Source of the DNA: an uncultured Erysipelotrichaceae bacterium
GTDB lineage: Bacteria > Bacillota_I > Bacilli_A > RFN20 > CAG-826
Length of the DNA: 42,634 bases
Direction: 5' to 3'
NCBI GenBank assembly: GCA_902777015.1
Contig: CACYSA010000022.1
Span: 1-42,634 of the forward strand
Below are positions 30,708-39,432 of the stretch, piece after piece. The notes under the pieces are model-generated. The model was not told the origin of the DNA. It ran no database searches and saw only the letters and a program-made list of their open reading frames with translations. The position numbers and the translations under genes were made by a program. Within the stretch, counting starts at the first letter, position 1; every line of letters begins with the position of its first letter.

Positions 30708-32195
30708 TTACATATCTTTGAGTGTGTTATTGACTGCTAAATCGAATTTTTCTTTTAAATATGTGTCATCAATGGTTTTGCCATCAGCGGCATCTTTTAA
30801 GACGTTAACCATTAAGGAGTTAACTTCTGTACGAGCAGTTGAGGAACCTTTGAATGGAGGAGTTGTAAAGACTTTGTCAACAGTTGAGGAACTATAAACA
30901 GCATTAAGAGCGGTTAATAATTCTGTACTACGAGCATCTTTACCTTCTGTGGAGCAGTAGTCACTATAAGCTTCACTTGTATAAGCAGAAGCACGGACTG
31001 GTAAATAACCAACTTCGATAGCCCAGGAAGCTGTGTTCTTGGTGCTAACCATGTGCTTATAGAATAACCAAGCGGCTAATTGTCTATCTTTGTCACCATT
31101 GTGATCTAAGATACAAATGGATGGACCTTGAGAGATGATTTTAGCGGCTTTATCTTTTGCTTGTGGAATACGTGTCACACCGACATCAAATGTATCAGCG
31201 ACTTGGTTTTTAACACCAGCGGTACTACCGATGGAGAATAAAACGTTATTTTCTTTGAAGTAGTTAGAAGAATAGCTCTTACCAATGACACCTGGTGATC
31301 TTAAATAACCATTTTTAGAAGCATCGGCAAATGTCTTCATTAAACCTTTCATATTGTCGTTATTGTAATCGAGGTGAGCTTCACCATATTCGTCAACACT
31401 GGTGTAACCATAACCATATTGTTGAGAAAGAGTAATGAATAAGTTAGCGTCACTATCGTAACCGACATAGGAATTCATGCTACCTTCTTTTTCAGTAATT
31501 AATGGTGAAGATGGATGAGCGGCATCATATTCTTTAAAGGCTGGGCATAATTTACCGAATAATTCTTCCCATGTTAATGATTCAATGTAAGCCTTATTCA
31601 TGGTAATGCCTTTTGTGCTTAAGAATTGCACGAGTTCACTATCGAATAAACGTGTTTCGTTATAGAACATCGCTTCTGTGGATTTGGAGAATGGTAAACA
31701 ATATGTACCTTCAAGTGGGAATTCTTGACCTTCTTTAATATAAGCTTGGACTAAGTCCGCTCTTTCTTGCTCTGTCCAACCATATTCAGCGTTGGTCATA
31801 TAGTCATCTAATTTGACAGCTTTACCAAAGTCGAGATAGTCAACAACGTGGTCTGGATAAGCGATAACTAAATCGCCATATTCACCTGTTTGAATATCAG
31901 AAATTGTTTGAGAATGGATGGTATCGTAGTTACCACTGATCCAGCCATCTTCAAGTTTGATTTCGACATTTGGTTCAATTTCTTTAAATGAATCGACGAA
32001 TGTTTGTAATTTCGCTTGATAACCTTGAGCATAAGCTTGTGTGAATTTAATGGTGACTTTGTGGTCGAAATGGCCAACTTTTTCACCTGGTTTTGATTCA
32101 GTAGATTGGTCTCCACTTTTACCGCCATTGCTACATCCAGCTAAGGCGAGGATGGAGGTGAGAACCATTACTGGAACAAGAATTTTCTTTTTCAT
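30708..32195 (-). CDS. ABC importer solute-binding lipoprotein, copy 2
   Basis: A 495-residue paralogue of the neighbouring binding protein. Lipobox LALAGC, then VTIKFTQAYAQGYQAKLQTF in place of the WHTFG strand, GDLVIAYPDHVVDYL, EGTYCLPFSKSTEAMFYNE, FSIGSTAGVKNQ and ISQGPSICILD. The first-strand difference (TQAYAQGYQ instead of WHTFGQKPE) suggests a different ligand for the two binding proteins sharing one permease. AAAGGAG lies 7 bases before the ATG. A small hairpin at 32221-32235 separates it from the permease gene. Confidence 0.88.
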   Translation of the reverse strand: MKKKILVPVMVLTSILALAGCSNGGKSGDQSTESKPGEKVGHFDHKVTIKFTQAYAQGYQAKLQTFVDSFKEIEPNVEIKLEDGWISGNYDTIHSQTISDIQTGEYGDLVIAYPDHVVDYLDFGKAVKLDDYMTNAEYGWTEQERADLVQAYIKEGQEFPLEGTYCLPFSKSTEAMFYNETRLFDSELVQFLSTKGITMNKAYIESLTWEELFGKLCPAFKEYDAAHPSSPLITEKEGSMNSYVGYDSDANLFITLSQQYGYGYTSVDEYGEAHLDYNNDNMKGLMKTFADASKNGYLRSPGVIGKSYSSNYFKENNVLFSIGSTAGVKNQVADTFDVGVTRIPQAKDKAAKIISQGPSICILDHNGDKDRQLAAWLFYKHMVSTKNTASWAIEVGYLPVRASAYTSEAYSDYCSTEGKDARSTELLTALNAVYSSSTVDKVFTTPPFKGSSTARTEVNSLMVNVLKDAADGKTIDDTYLKEKFDLAVNNTLKDM

Positions 32196-32220
32196 AAAAA
32201 TTTCTCCTTTGAAATATTAA

Positions 32221-32235
32221 ATTGTCAGCGACAAT
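32221..32235 (-). promoter_or_regulatory. Intercistronic hairpin between permease and binding-protein genes
   Basis: ATTGTC-AGC-GACAAT (forward), a perfect 6-bp stem followed on the minus strand by TTTAAT. Too short and AT-rich for a convincing terminator; such hairpins beside binding-protein genes often mark RNA processing or stability points. Confidence 0.4.
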
Positions 32236-32248
32236 ATTAATCAATTTA

Positions 32249-33232
32249 TTAGCCTTTAATACCCGCTCTTCCAACACCTTTCATGATGTATTTACGGAAG
32301 AAGACGAATAATAAGAATAATGGGACAGTGACGCAGAAGGAAGCGGCCATTTGATAACCGTATTCCACCATGCCTGTATCAATGTCTTGGAAGGCGCTAC
32401 CACGTAATCCGTTAGAGATTAAGCGGAATTCTTCGTTTTTAGTAACTAAGTTTGGCCAGACATAGGAATTCCATGTACCCATGAATTTAAGAATGGTAAT
32501 GGAAATCAATGTTGGAGCGGCAAGTGGCACCATGACTTTCCATAAGAAGTCCCAGTCACTCTTACCGTCCACTTTCGCGGCTAAATATAGTTCGTTAGGA
32601 ATTTGCTTGAAGTTTTGTCTTAATAGATAAATATGGAAGACAGAAACCACAAACGGCACAATCATCGCTAGATAGGCATCCATTCTAGTTTGATCTTTAA
32701 TCCAACCAAAGGCGTTAACTGTTAAGTAGTTAGAAATAACCATCATTTCACCAGGAATCATCATCGTCATTAAGAAGATCATGAATAATGGTTCACGACC
32801 TTTGAATTCGAGTCTAGCGAAAGCAAAGGCAGCGAATATGGTAGTTAATAATGTGCCAGCGGTTGAGAAGATGGCAACGATAATTGTATTGAACATATAA
32901 CCAGTGAAGTTAAATGTTTCAAAAACGTAAGAATAGTTACTCCACATAACAATATTTGGGAAGAATGTTTGTTGTGTGGCCATGATTTCATCGTTTTGTT
33001 TCAAGGAAGTAATGATCATCCAATAGAATGGGAACATGACTGTTAAAGCCAAAGCGAGAATAAAGATGTAAGTCAAAACTGTGGTAATAATGTGCACCAC
33101 TTTTTCACGACGTTTGATTGATTCAACGGTCTTACCACTTTCTACGATGGATAAAGTGATATTAGGATTGACGCGGACTTTCTTGAAATTAACGTATGTC
33201 ATTTGTTCATTTGTTACGACTTGTTCTGCCAT
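32249..33232 (-). CDS. ABC importer permease, MalG/UgpE type
   Basis: A 327-residue inner permease with a ~40-residue cytoplasmic N-terminus and six predicted membrane helices. The EAA loop that contacts the ATPase reads ELYLAAKVDGKSDWDFLWKVMVPLAAP (~residues 210-236). Length is slightly above the usual 270-300 owing to the N-terminal extension. AGGAGG precedes the ATG. It is 12 bases after the partner permease gene. Confidence 0.93.
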   Translation of the reverse strand: MAEQVVTNEQMTYVNFKKVRVNPNITLSIVESGKTVESIKRREKVVHIITTVLTYIFILALALTVMFPFYWMIITSLKQNDEIMATQQTFFPNIVMWSNYSYVFETFNFTGYMFNTIIVAIFSTAGTLLTTIFAAFAFARLEFKGREPLFMIFLMTMMIPGEMMVISNYLTVNAFGWIKDQTRMDAYLAMIVPFVVSVFHIYLLRQNFKQIPNELYLAAKVDGKSDWDFLWKVMVPLAAPTLISITILKFMGTWNSYVWPNLVTKNEEFRLISNGLRGSAFQDIDTGMVEYGYQMAASFCVTVPLFLLFVFFRKYIMKGVGRAGIKG

Positions 33233-33244
33233 AGCGTCATCCTC

Positions 33245-34345
33245 CTAGTAATGCACTCTCTTCTTACTAACGCCAAATTGGACGAAAGTGAAGATGAGAA
33301 TAATGATAAATAGGAACACACCTGCTGCCGCAGCACGTGATGTATTACCTTTTTCAACGTTATCGTAAACGTAATAAACGATTGTTTCCATGTCTGGAAT
33401 ATTAGAGTTTTTACCCATTGTGCCGGGACCATTGAAGATAGCGACAACGGATGTATATTCCTTAAATGAACCGATGAATGATGTAATCATTAAATAAAGA
33501 ATTTGTGGTGATAATAATGGAACTGTAATCTTCCATAATGTTTTGGCTTTTGGACAGCTATCGATTTGTGCGGCTTGATAGTATTGTTTATCAATACCTT
33601 GTAAACCAGATAATAAGATTAAAATCTTAAATGGAATGCTGTTCCAAACGATGTATAAACATAATGGAATCATCGCGACCCATCTATCCGCACCATAAAC
33701 CCAAACGGTGTTGGAATTAAAGATGAAGTTAATAACACCTGACTTATCAAAGATAACCGAGAAAACTAAACCAATAGCCACTGCGTTAGTAACATATGGT
33801 AAGAAGAAGACGGTTTGTAAGAATTTTTGGAACCACTTAATAGAATTAAGGGCGACAGAAATAATTAACGCTAAAAGAATAGATACAGGAACGGTAACAA
33901 ACGTAATAATTAACGTATTAGGAATAGCGTACGTCGTAAAATACGTTTCTAGACCACCCTGACCAGTTTTCACCCAGCCAAAGATAACGCCAAAGTTTTC
34001 TAAAGTGAAACCAGAGAAACGACCGGTAGCGTATTGATAATCTTTAGCAAATGAAATAAAGATGGTGTTAATTAATGGATAGAGCAAGAAGATGGAAATC
34101 AAAACCACTACTGGGCCTAAATATAACCAGGCTTTCCAATTGTTTTTACTAGCGACATCTTCAATACCTGTCACTTTATAAGGTTTTTTAATTTTCTTAT
34201 TCGAAACTAAACGAATGACTTTATTTTCTTCCTCGTTTAAGCCTTCCTCGTATTCTGGAACTTTTTCAGGTTCGGCTTTGGGCAAGTGTTGATTGTTATG
34301 AGTCTTCTTTGGTTTCGATAGGAAATTGAGGAATTCAATACCCAT
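33245..34345 (-). CDS. ABC importer permease, MalF/UgpA type
   Basis: A 366-residue permease with a hydrophilic, charged N-terminus of ~75 residues (KKTHNNQHLPKAEPEKVPEYEEGLNEEENK) before the first membrane helix LYLGPVVVLISIFLLYPLINTIF. The EAA loop reads QYYQAAQIDSCPKAKTLWKITVPLLSP (~residues 262-288). The N-terminal extension is larger than in UgpA (~295 residues) and may contact the unusual insertion of the ATPase (inference). AAAGGAG before the ATG. Confidence 0.93.
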   Translation of the reverse strand: MGIEFLNFLSKPKKTHNNQHLPKAEPEKVPEYEEGLNEEENKVIRLVSNKKIKKPYKVTGIEDVASKNNWKAWLYLGPVVVLISIFLLYPLINTIFISFAKDYQYATGRFSGFTLENFGVIFGWVKTGQGGLETYFTTYAIPNTLIITFVTVPVSILLALIISVALNSIKWFQKFLQTVFFLPYVTNAVAIGLVFSVIFDKSGVINFIFNSNTVWVYGADRWVAMIPLCLYIVWNSIPFKILILLSGLQGIDKQYYQAAQIDSCPKAKTLWKITVPLLSPQILYLMITSFIGSFKEYTSVVAIFNGPGTMGKNSNIPDMETIVYYVYDNVEKGNTSRAAAAGVFLFIIILIFTFVQFGVSKKRVHY

Positions 34346-34359
34346 AGACGCTCCTTTCG

Positions 34360-36267
34360 TTATTTGATATAGATTCTTTCATCTGTTTCAGAATCGAAGA
34401 TGAATATTTTGTGAGGTTTAACTTTTAAAGCAACCTTTCCTGGATTAACTTTATCATCAGCGGAAATAATCGCTTTGAATGTTGGCTTGGTGCAGAATTC
34501 GTTTTTAGCCACAACAGAAATATCACGACCCATAACTTGGATCATTTCACATTCAGCGTGTAAAACGTCTTTATCTTTTTCGTTAGCAAGGACAAAGCCT
34601 TCTGGTCTAATAGCAACGGAAACTTTTTGGTCTTTAATGCCTTTAGCGTCACCGACACAGTCTTCGCCAACATAAATCTTTTCCTCTTTGACTTCACCAG
34701 TAAAGACATTGATTGGTGGAGTGCCTAAGAATTGGGCGACGAATAAGTTAGCTGGGCTATTATAAACATCTTGTGGTGCGCCCATTTGTTGCATTTCGCC
34801 TAATTTCATAACGACGATTTTATCGGAAATAGACATAGCTTCTTCTTGGTCGTGTGTAACGAAAACGGAAGTAATACCTGTTTCTTGTTGGATACGTCTA
34901 ATTTCTTCACGAGTTTGTAATCTTAAACGCGCATCTAAGTTAGATAATGGTTCATCTAAAAGGAGAACGCGTGGGTGTTTAACAAGGGCACGAGCAATCG
35001 CAACACGTTGTTGTTGACCACCGGATAATTGATTTGGTTTTCTTTGTAAATATTCATCAACTTGGACGAGTTTAGCGGTATCGTAAACAATATCTCTTCT
35101 CTCTTCTTTTGTTAATTTACGGTGGGCAATTGCTTGCGCGGTATCTAAAACGACATCACTTAAATTCAATTCTTTGGCAAGTTCATCCATCACTTGTTTA
35201 GCAGCATCTGTGGATGTTCTATGGAGTTTGAAATAAATCTTTGTGTGTTCGTTATCGTAATAAAGTTTAAGGTCTGTAATCTTTAAATGATGTTTTTTGA
35301 AATAATCTCTCACGAATCTTTCGTTTTCTCTATTAACGACGTTACTAACGAAATAATGAGGATTTTCCATATTCACACTACCGATGATGGCGTTATAGCA
35401 ATCTTGTAAGCGGGAATGTAATAAGCCTTTAACACGAGCGACTAAATCAAAGCCACGTTTACCACGGGAGATGACGATTTCACCTGGATTACCAATTGGT
35501 TTAATTGCTTCTCTAATGGCCTTAATTGTGTCGTCCATTTTTGATAAGTTAAAGTCTTTATCTAATCTTGATTTGAATGTTAAATCAATTGTTTCTTTTT
35601 CACCAATCTTATTGACGGTTGCTCTCACGGTAGAATCAAACAAAGCTTCGGATGTTTGTTTTTCTTCAACGTTGGTTAATTCCGCTTCGATGATTTTTGG
35701 GAAATTGTCAACAAATAGGTTCTTATATGTAGGAGCAACATTCTTGAGAAGAACCACTAATGTTAAGTTATTTTCTTCTAAAGAAGAAGTGATTTGGAAT
35801 TGCTTTTTGTTTAAACCGACACGTTTGCAAAGAGAATCAACGGATTTGAGGATGCCATCTAAAACATCTCTCTTTTTCATTACGTATTTGTAAGTGAGGG
35901 TAAAATCAAAGAATGTGACGAGTGGAATTTCCACTTGGAGATTAGTTAATGGGAATTCAATGTTCTTATAGATGGTCATATGAGGATAAAGAGCGTAGTT
36001 TTGGAAAACTAAACCAATACCTCTTTTTTCTGGAGATAAATTAGTGACTTCTTGATCACCGAACCACACTTCACCAGAAGTTGGTGTTTGCAAACCAGAA
36101 ATCATGTAAAGGGTGGTTGATTTACCACATCCTGAAGGACCTAACAAACCAACAAGGGTGCCATCATCAACGTTAAAGTTTAAATCTTTAACCGCAATAG
36201 TGTCACGGATGTTTTTGTGTGCGTCACCAGGGAAAATCTTAGTTAAATCTTTAATTCTAATTTCCAT
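34360..36267 (-). CDS. ABC importer ATPase, UgpC/MalK type, with ~275-residue insertion
   Basis: A 635-residue ATPase. Walker A GPSGCGKSTT (~41-50) and Q-loop LVFQNYALYPHMTIYKNIEFPLTN (~86-110) are followed not by the usual ~35 residues but by about 300 before the signature PNQLSGGQQQRVAIARAL (~412-428). Walker B LLLDEPLSNLDAR (~436), the His switch VFVTHDQEEAMSISD and a C-terminal TOBE-type regulatory domain (~505-635) are normal. The insertion (~112-390) is mixed alpha/beta and charged, and it lies in the helical subdomain that contacts the permease. Mycoplasma UgpC homologues (M. pneumoniae MPN134, about 586 residues) are also oversized. Confidence 0.93.
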   Translation of the reverse strand: MEIRIKDLTKIFPGDAHKNIRDTIAVKDLNFNVDDGTLVGLLGPSGCGKSTTLYMISGLQTPTSGEVWFGDQEVTNLSPEKRGIGLVFQNYALYPHMTIYKNIEFPLTNLQVEIPLVTFFDFTLTYKYVMKKRDVLDGILKSVDSLCKRVGLNKKQFQITSSLEENNLTLVVLLKNVAPTYKNLFVDNFPKIIEAELTNVEEKQTSEALFDSTVRATVNKIGEKETIDLTFKSRLDKDFNLSKMDDTIKAIREAIKPIGNPGEIVISRGKRGFDLVARVKGLLHSRLQDCYNAIIGSVNMENPHYFVSNVVNRENERFVRDYFKKHHLKITDLKLYYDNEHTKIYFKLHRTSTDAAKQVMDELAKELNLSDVVLDTAQAIAHRKLTKEERRDIVYDTAKLVQVDEYLQRKPNQLSGGQQQRVAIARALVKHPRVLLLDEPLSNLDARLRLQTREEIRRIQQETGITSVFVTHDQEEAMSISDKIVVMKLGEMQQMGAPQDVYNSPANLFVAQFLGTPPINVFTGEVKEEKIYVGEDCVGDAKGIKDQKVSVAIRPEGFVLANEKDKDVLHAECEMIQVMGRDISVVAKNEFCTKPTFKAIISADDKVNPGKVALKVKPHKIFIFDSETDERIYIK

Positions 36268-36278
36268 AATATATCTCC

Positions 36279-38285
36279 TTAATTTGTGCCGTCGTCTAGG
36301 ACGTCTTCATTTAATTTGAGTTTAATGATTCTTCTTCTTTCTCTATTTGCCTTAACTACACCAACCATGAATTTGATGAAGTAGCCGATAATGACAACAG
36401 ATAAGACAGAAAGAATAATGATGTAAGCATCAGCTGGGTTATAAACAACGATAGCGTTATTTAAAGCACTAGCTCTTAAAACGATGAACACGATATCGAA
36501 TAAGACTACTAAACTACCGACTAGGAAGATAGCGGCCTTAACAAAGAATGATTTGCTCTTCATTCTTCTAAATTCATCGTTTTTATATTTGTTCTTCAAA
36601 TAGAAGTAGAGACCTAAAGTAACACCTACAAACGCTACGGTATAAGCGATAAGTAAGATGATTAAGAAAGCGTTAACGTTAAATAAGTTAGCGGATTCTG
36701 AATATGGCATGATGGAATGATAACCAAATCTAGTAATAACATTACTACGAGCGATTGGTCCTTTAGCCGCCATTAAATCTAAGGTAACAAATAAACCAAC
36801 AAATGAGACTTCTCTAATCTTCTCAGCGGAGAAATTAGGAGCAATGTCACTGTTTTTGAAGAGGAATGAAACTTTATTACCTTTTGATTTTTCTAATTTG
36901 AATTGAGCGATAGGTGTGACGATTTTGACGTCTTTTTGTAATTCATTACCACCATCGACATAGGTGATTCTAAAACTGCAAAGTGTTAAAGATGTTAATC
37001 TATAACGGATTTTGAGTTTACCACTATTGATGTCGTTTAAATTGGTATTGTAGTAATTAGCTTTTAAATGTTCATAGACATTGGCTTCAGAAATATCAAT
37101 ATTCAAATCGATAGCGGAATAGCCAGAGAATGTTGATAAGCCAGTGAATGAACATTCAATGAAGTCTTTAATGTCATATAATCTTGTGAAACCTTGTTTT
37201 GGTTCAATGTTATAGGCTTGTGATAAATCTGGTTCAGTAATCGCGACATCGTTAACTGATTTAGCGCGGTAAATGTTATGTAATACCGCTGAACTGAAAT
37301 CGATAACTTCGCCATCTTTTAATGGGATATCGCAATATAAAGATTTGGTGTAGTCGTTAACTTGACGACCAACGCATTCAAATAATGAACTAGCGGATGT
37401 TGGTGCGAATTCGAAATAACGTTTTTCAGCAGCACCACCATCTTTAGATACTTGATATTCGAGCACTAATGGCTTTTGTTCTCCTTCTTTTGGATACCAA
37501 CCAATGATGAAGTTTTGCTTTTCATCACCGTATTTAGAAGCACCGGCTTTGGAGAATGGTTCGGCTTTAGCCGCTGGATAAGCATAACCATAGTTAACTT
37601 TAGCACCATGGTTCCAATCCGCTGCCCAACCATCTAAATTAGCGTCAGGTTCAACGTTGAAGATCATACCTTCTGGAACGTTTTGGAATGAATCGGAATA
37701 AATTTCAGAAACATCTTTTGGAATGTTAATTGATGTAATGCCTGTCCAATCAGGAACAACATCAACACCTAGACGAGTAACATCTAAGTTAAAAATATGG
37801 TTTCTTGTTAAAGAACGAGGAATGTAGATATCTTTGACATTTGTTGTAGCAGTTAAACTATAAACATAGGAGTTAAAATGAACTGGCTCATATTCACCCT
37901 TTTCATATGCTTCAGTAATCTTTTCTCTTTCTTCAGCAGTTTTAGAATTGAAATCCTTTAAATATTCATCAAAGTCAGCATCATCTGGCGCTAACAAGAA
38001 CGAAGTGGTTGCATCGCACCATCCTTGACCACCAGTTGAGAACATAAAAGTAAAAGACTGCCCCATTGATGTTTTAGTGGAGGAAGTAGCAGATACGACA
38101 AGATTGCCATCTGGAATTTCCACTTCACTTGAATAATCAGGAGCAGCTTCTCTTCTTGTTAGATAACGTGGTTCGGATAAGGATGTTGGTTTGGACACGG
38201 TCTTTGAAATTGTTGCACTGAAAGGTAACAAGCAAAAAAGACTCATTAAGCCCAGCATGCATGGAAGGACATGTTTTTTAACCAT
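36279..38285 (-). CDS. Exported LRR-type membrane protein at the head of the transporter operon
   Basis: A 668-residue protein: signal peptide (MVKKHVLPCMLGLMSLFCLLPFSATIS), an outside domain of ~500 residues, and three predicted C-terminal membrane helices (about 535-565, 575-605, 612-640) ending in a basic cytoplasmic tail (KANRERRRIIKLKLNEDVLDDGTN). One leucine-rich repeat unit of BspA type is seen near residues 195-225 (GITSINIPKDVSEIYSDSFQNVPEG). No catalytic motif recognised. Start chosen at 38285 because GGAGG lies 8 bases upstream; the longer frame to 38318 overlaps the -10 region. It may be an accessory surface subunit for substrate capture (inference). Confidence 0.75.
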   Translation of the reverse strand: MVKKHVLPCMLGLMSLFCLLPFSATISKTVSKPTSLSEPRYLTRREAAPDYSSEVEIPDGNLVVSATSSTKTSMGQSFTFMFSTGGQGWCDATTSFLLAPDDADFDEYLKDFNSKTAEEREKITEAYEKGEYEPVHFNSYVYSLTATTNVKDIYIPRSLTRNHIFNLDVTRLGVDVVPDWTGITSINIPKDVSEIYSDSFQNVPEGMIFNVEPDANLDGWAADWNHGAKVNYGYAYPAAKAEPFSKAGASKYGDEKQNFIIGWYPKEGEQKPLVLEYQVSKDGGAAEKRYFEFAPTSASSLFECVGRQVNDYTKSLYCDIPLKDGEVIDFSSAVLHNIYRAKSVNDVAITEPDLSQAYNIEPKQGFTRLYDIKDFIECSFTGLSTFSGYSAIDLNIDISEANVYEHLKANYYNTNLNDINSGKLKIRYRLTSLTLCSFRITYVDGGNELQKDVKIVTPIAQFKLEKSKGNKVSFLFKNSDIAPNFSAEKIREVSFVGLFVTLDLMAAKGPIARSNVITRFGYHSIMPYSESANLFNVNAFLIILLIAYTVAFVGVTLGLYFYLKNKYKNDEFRRMKSKSFFVKAAIFLVGSLVVLFDIVFIVLRASALNNAIVVYNPADAYIIILSVLSVVIIGYFIKFMVGVVKANRERRRIIKLKLNEDVLDDGTN

Positions 38286-38322
38286 ATTAGTGGCCTCCAA
38301 CGATTCCGTTTTAATCAATTAC

Positions 38323-38352
38323 ATTATATATGCATATGCCTGCGCTACGCAA
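38323..38352 (-). promoter_or_regulatory. Main promoter of the nuclease/ABC transporter operon
   Basis: Minus strand -35 TTGCGT (38347-38352), 18-base spacer, consensus -10 TATAAT (38323-38328), leader of about 32 bases. GCATATGC, an 8-base palindrome, lies in the spacer. It starts ten bases after the upstream RDD gene, with no terminator between, so read-through is also possible. Confidence 0.65.
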
Positions 38353-38361
38353 TAGATTTTA

Positions 38362-39429
38362 TCAATCGTAATTTCGCGTTTTGAAATCCACTGGTTTTTT
38401 GTATGGAGTGGTTTTTTCTAGTTCCACTTCTTGGAAAGAAAGATAAATCTTTGTTCTTCTGGAATCAACTTCCGTTAAGCGGAGCATATAATCAGGGAAT
38501 CCTTGCTTATTTTTGGAGAAAACCATGAGTGAAAATGAAATGATAATTGGTAGTCCAAAAGTGAATAAAGAAAGGATTAAAATAGCAAAATAGAAAATAG
38601 CAAATCTTGCTAAAGAACGTGGTAAAGATGGCGATAAACAATTCGCATCCACTAAACCGATGCCATATATTGCTTTACCAACTGTCATTCTGCCACGTCT
38701 AAGGATGAGCGTTGGTAAAAGATAAACAATTAAACCAGTAAAGCAATAAACTGCAAATATATTGACCCATAAAAGCATATTGGTTTGATAGGTAATGATT
38801 GATTTGTAATTAGGCACAACCACTACTAGATAAGCTTGAAGGTGATTATCGATATATGGTTGATAGGCTTTTTTATAATATTCTGTATAGATTTGTGAAC
38901 TGACGCTTTCCACTGATTCAAACAATTCAGGATTCTCTATTACTTCGTTATTTTCATCGATAATGAACATCTTAATATTGTTATGAACCATGTTATCTTT
39001 TAAACGATATTCGCGGTAATCTTTGACGATTTCTTCATAGTTTTCATTGGTGGCTACGCTTCTAGCGTAACTAACAAATGTATCAATCGCTTTTTTAGAT
39101 CTAGTCATCCTAGATTTAGCGGTTTGTCCTTTATCGTAATTAAGTACTGAAACGATATCTCTTAAAACATTATCGTCATCATATTCATATAGACCAGAAT
39201 CTAAACGCATTTGTGTTAATTGATTGGCTTTGTTTTTATATGTTGGAGTGTTTCTAATGATTTCTCTAACACCTAGAAAGCAAGATAAAAAGACAAAAAC
39301 AAAAATCAATATATCAACTAGATTAGCAAATATACGATGTGTTAGTTTAGGGCGATAATATAGGACATTAATGTTTTGACTATTTGTCGCTACTTCGCCA
39401 GAGACTACTTCATTAATATTTTCTTCCAT
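38362..39429 (-). CDS. RDD-family membrane protein, copy 2
   Basis: A 355-residue protein with the RDD pattern: THRIFANLVDILIFVFVFLSC at the first membrane helix and RRGRMTVGKAIYGIGLVD before the last helices (~245). A large outside loop of ~170 residues lies between helices one and two, unusual for RDD proteins, which are typically 150-200 residues. RDD proteins have been linked to ion antiport and to membrane complexes; no function can be assigned. It starts 3 bases after the preceding RDD gene and is coupled to it. Confidence 0.75.
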   Translation of the reverse strand: MEENINEVVSGEVATNSQNINVLYYRPKLTHRIFANLVDILIFVFVFLSCFLGVREIIRNTPTYKNKANQLTQMRLDSGLYEYDDDNVLRDIVSVLNYDKGQTAKSRMTRSKKAIDTFVSYARSVATNENYEEIVKDYREYRLKDNMVHNNIKMFIIDENNEVIENPELFESVESVSSQIYTEYYKKAYQPYIDNHLQAYLVVVVPNYKSIITYQTNMLLWVNIFAVYCFTGLIVYLLPTLILRRGRMTVGKAIYGIGLVDANCLSPSLPRSLARFAIFYFAILILSLFTFGLPIIISFSLMVFSKNKQGFPDYMLRLTEVDSRRTKIYLSFQEVELEKTTPYKKPVDFKTRNYD

Positions 39430-39432
39430 ATC

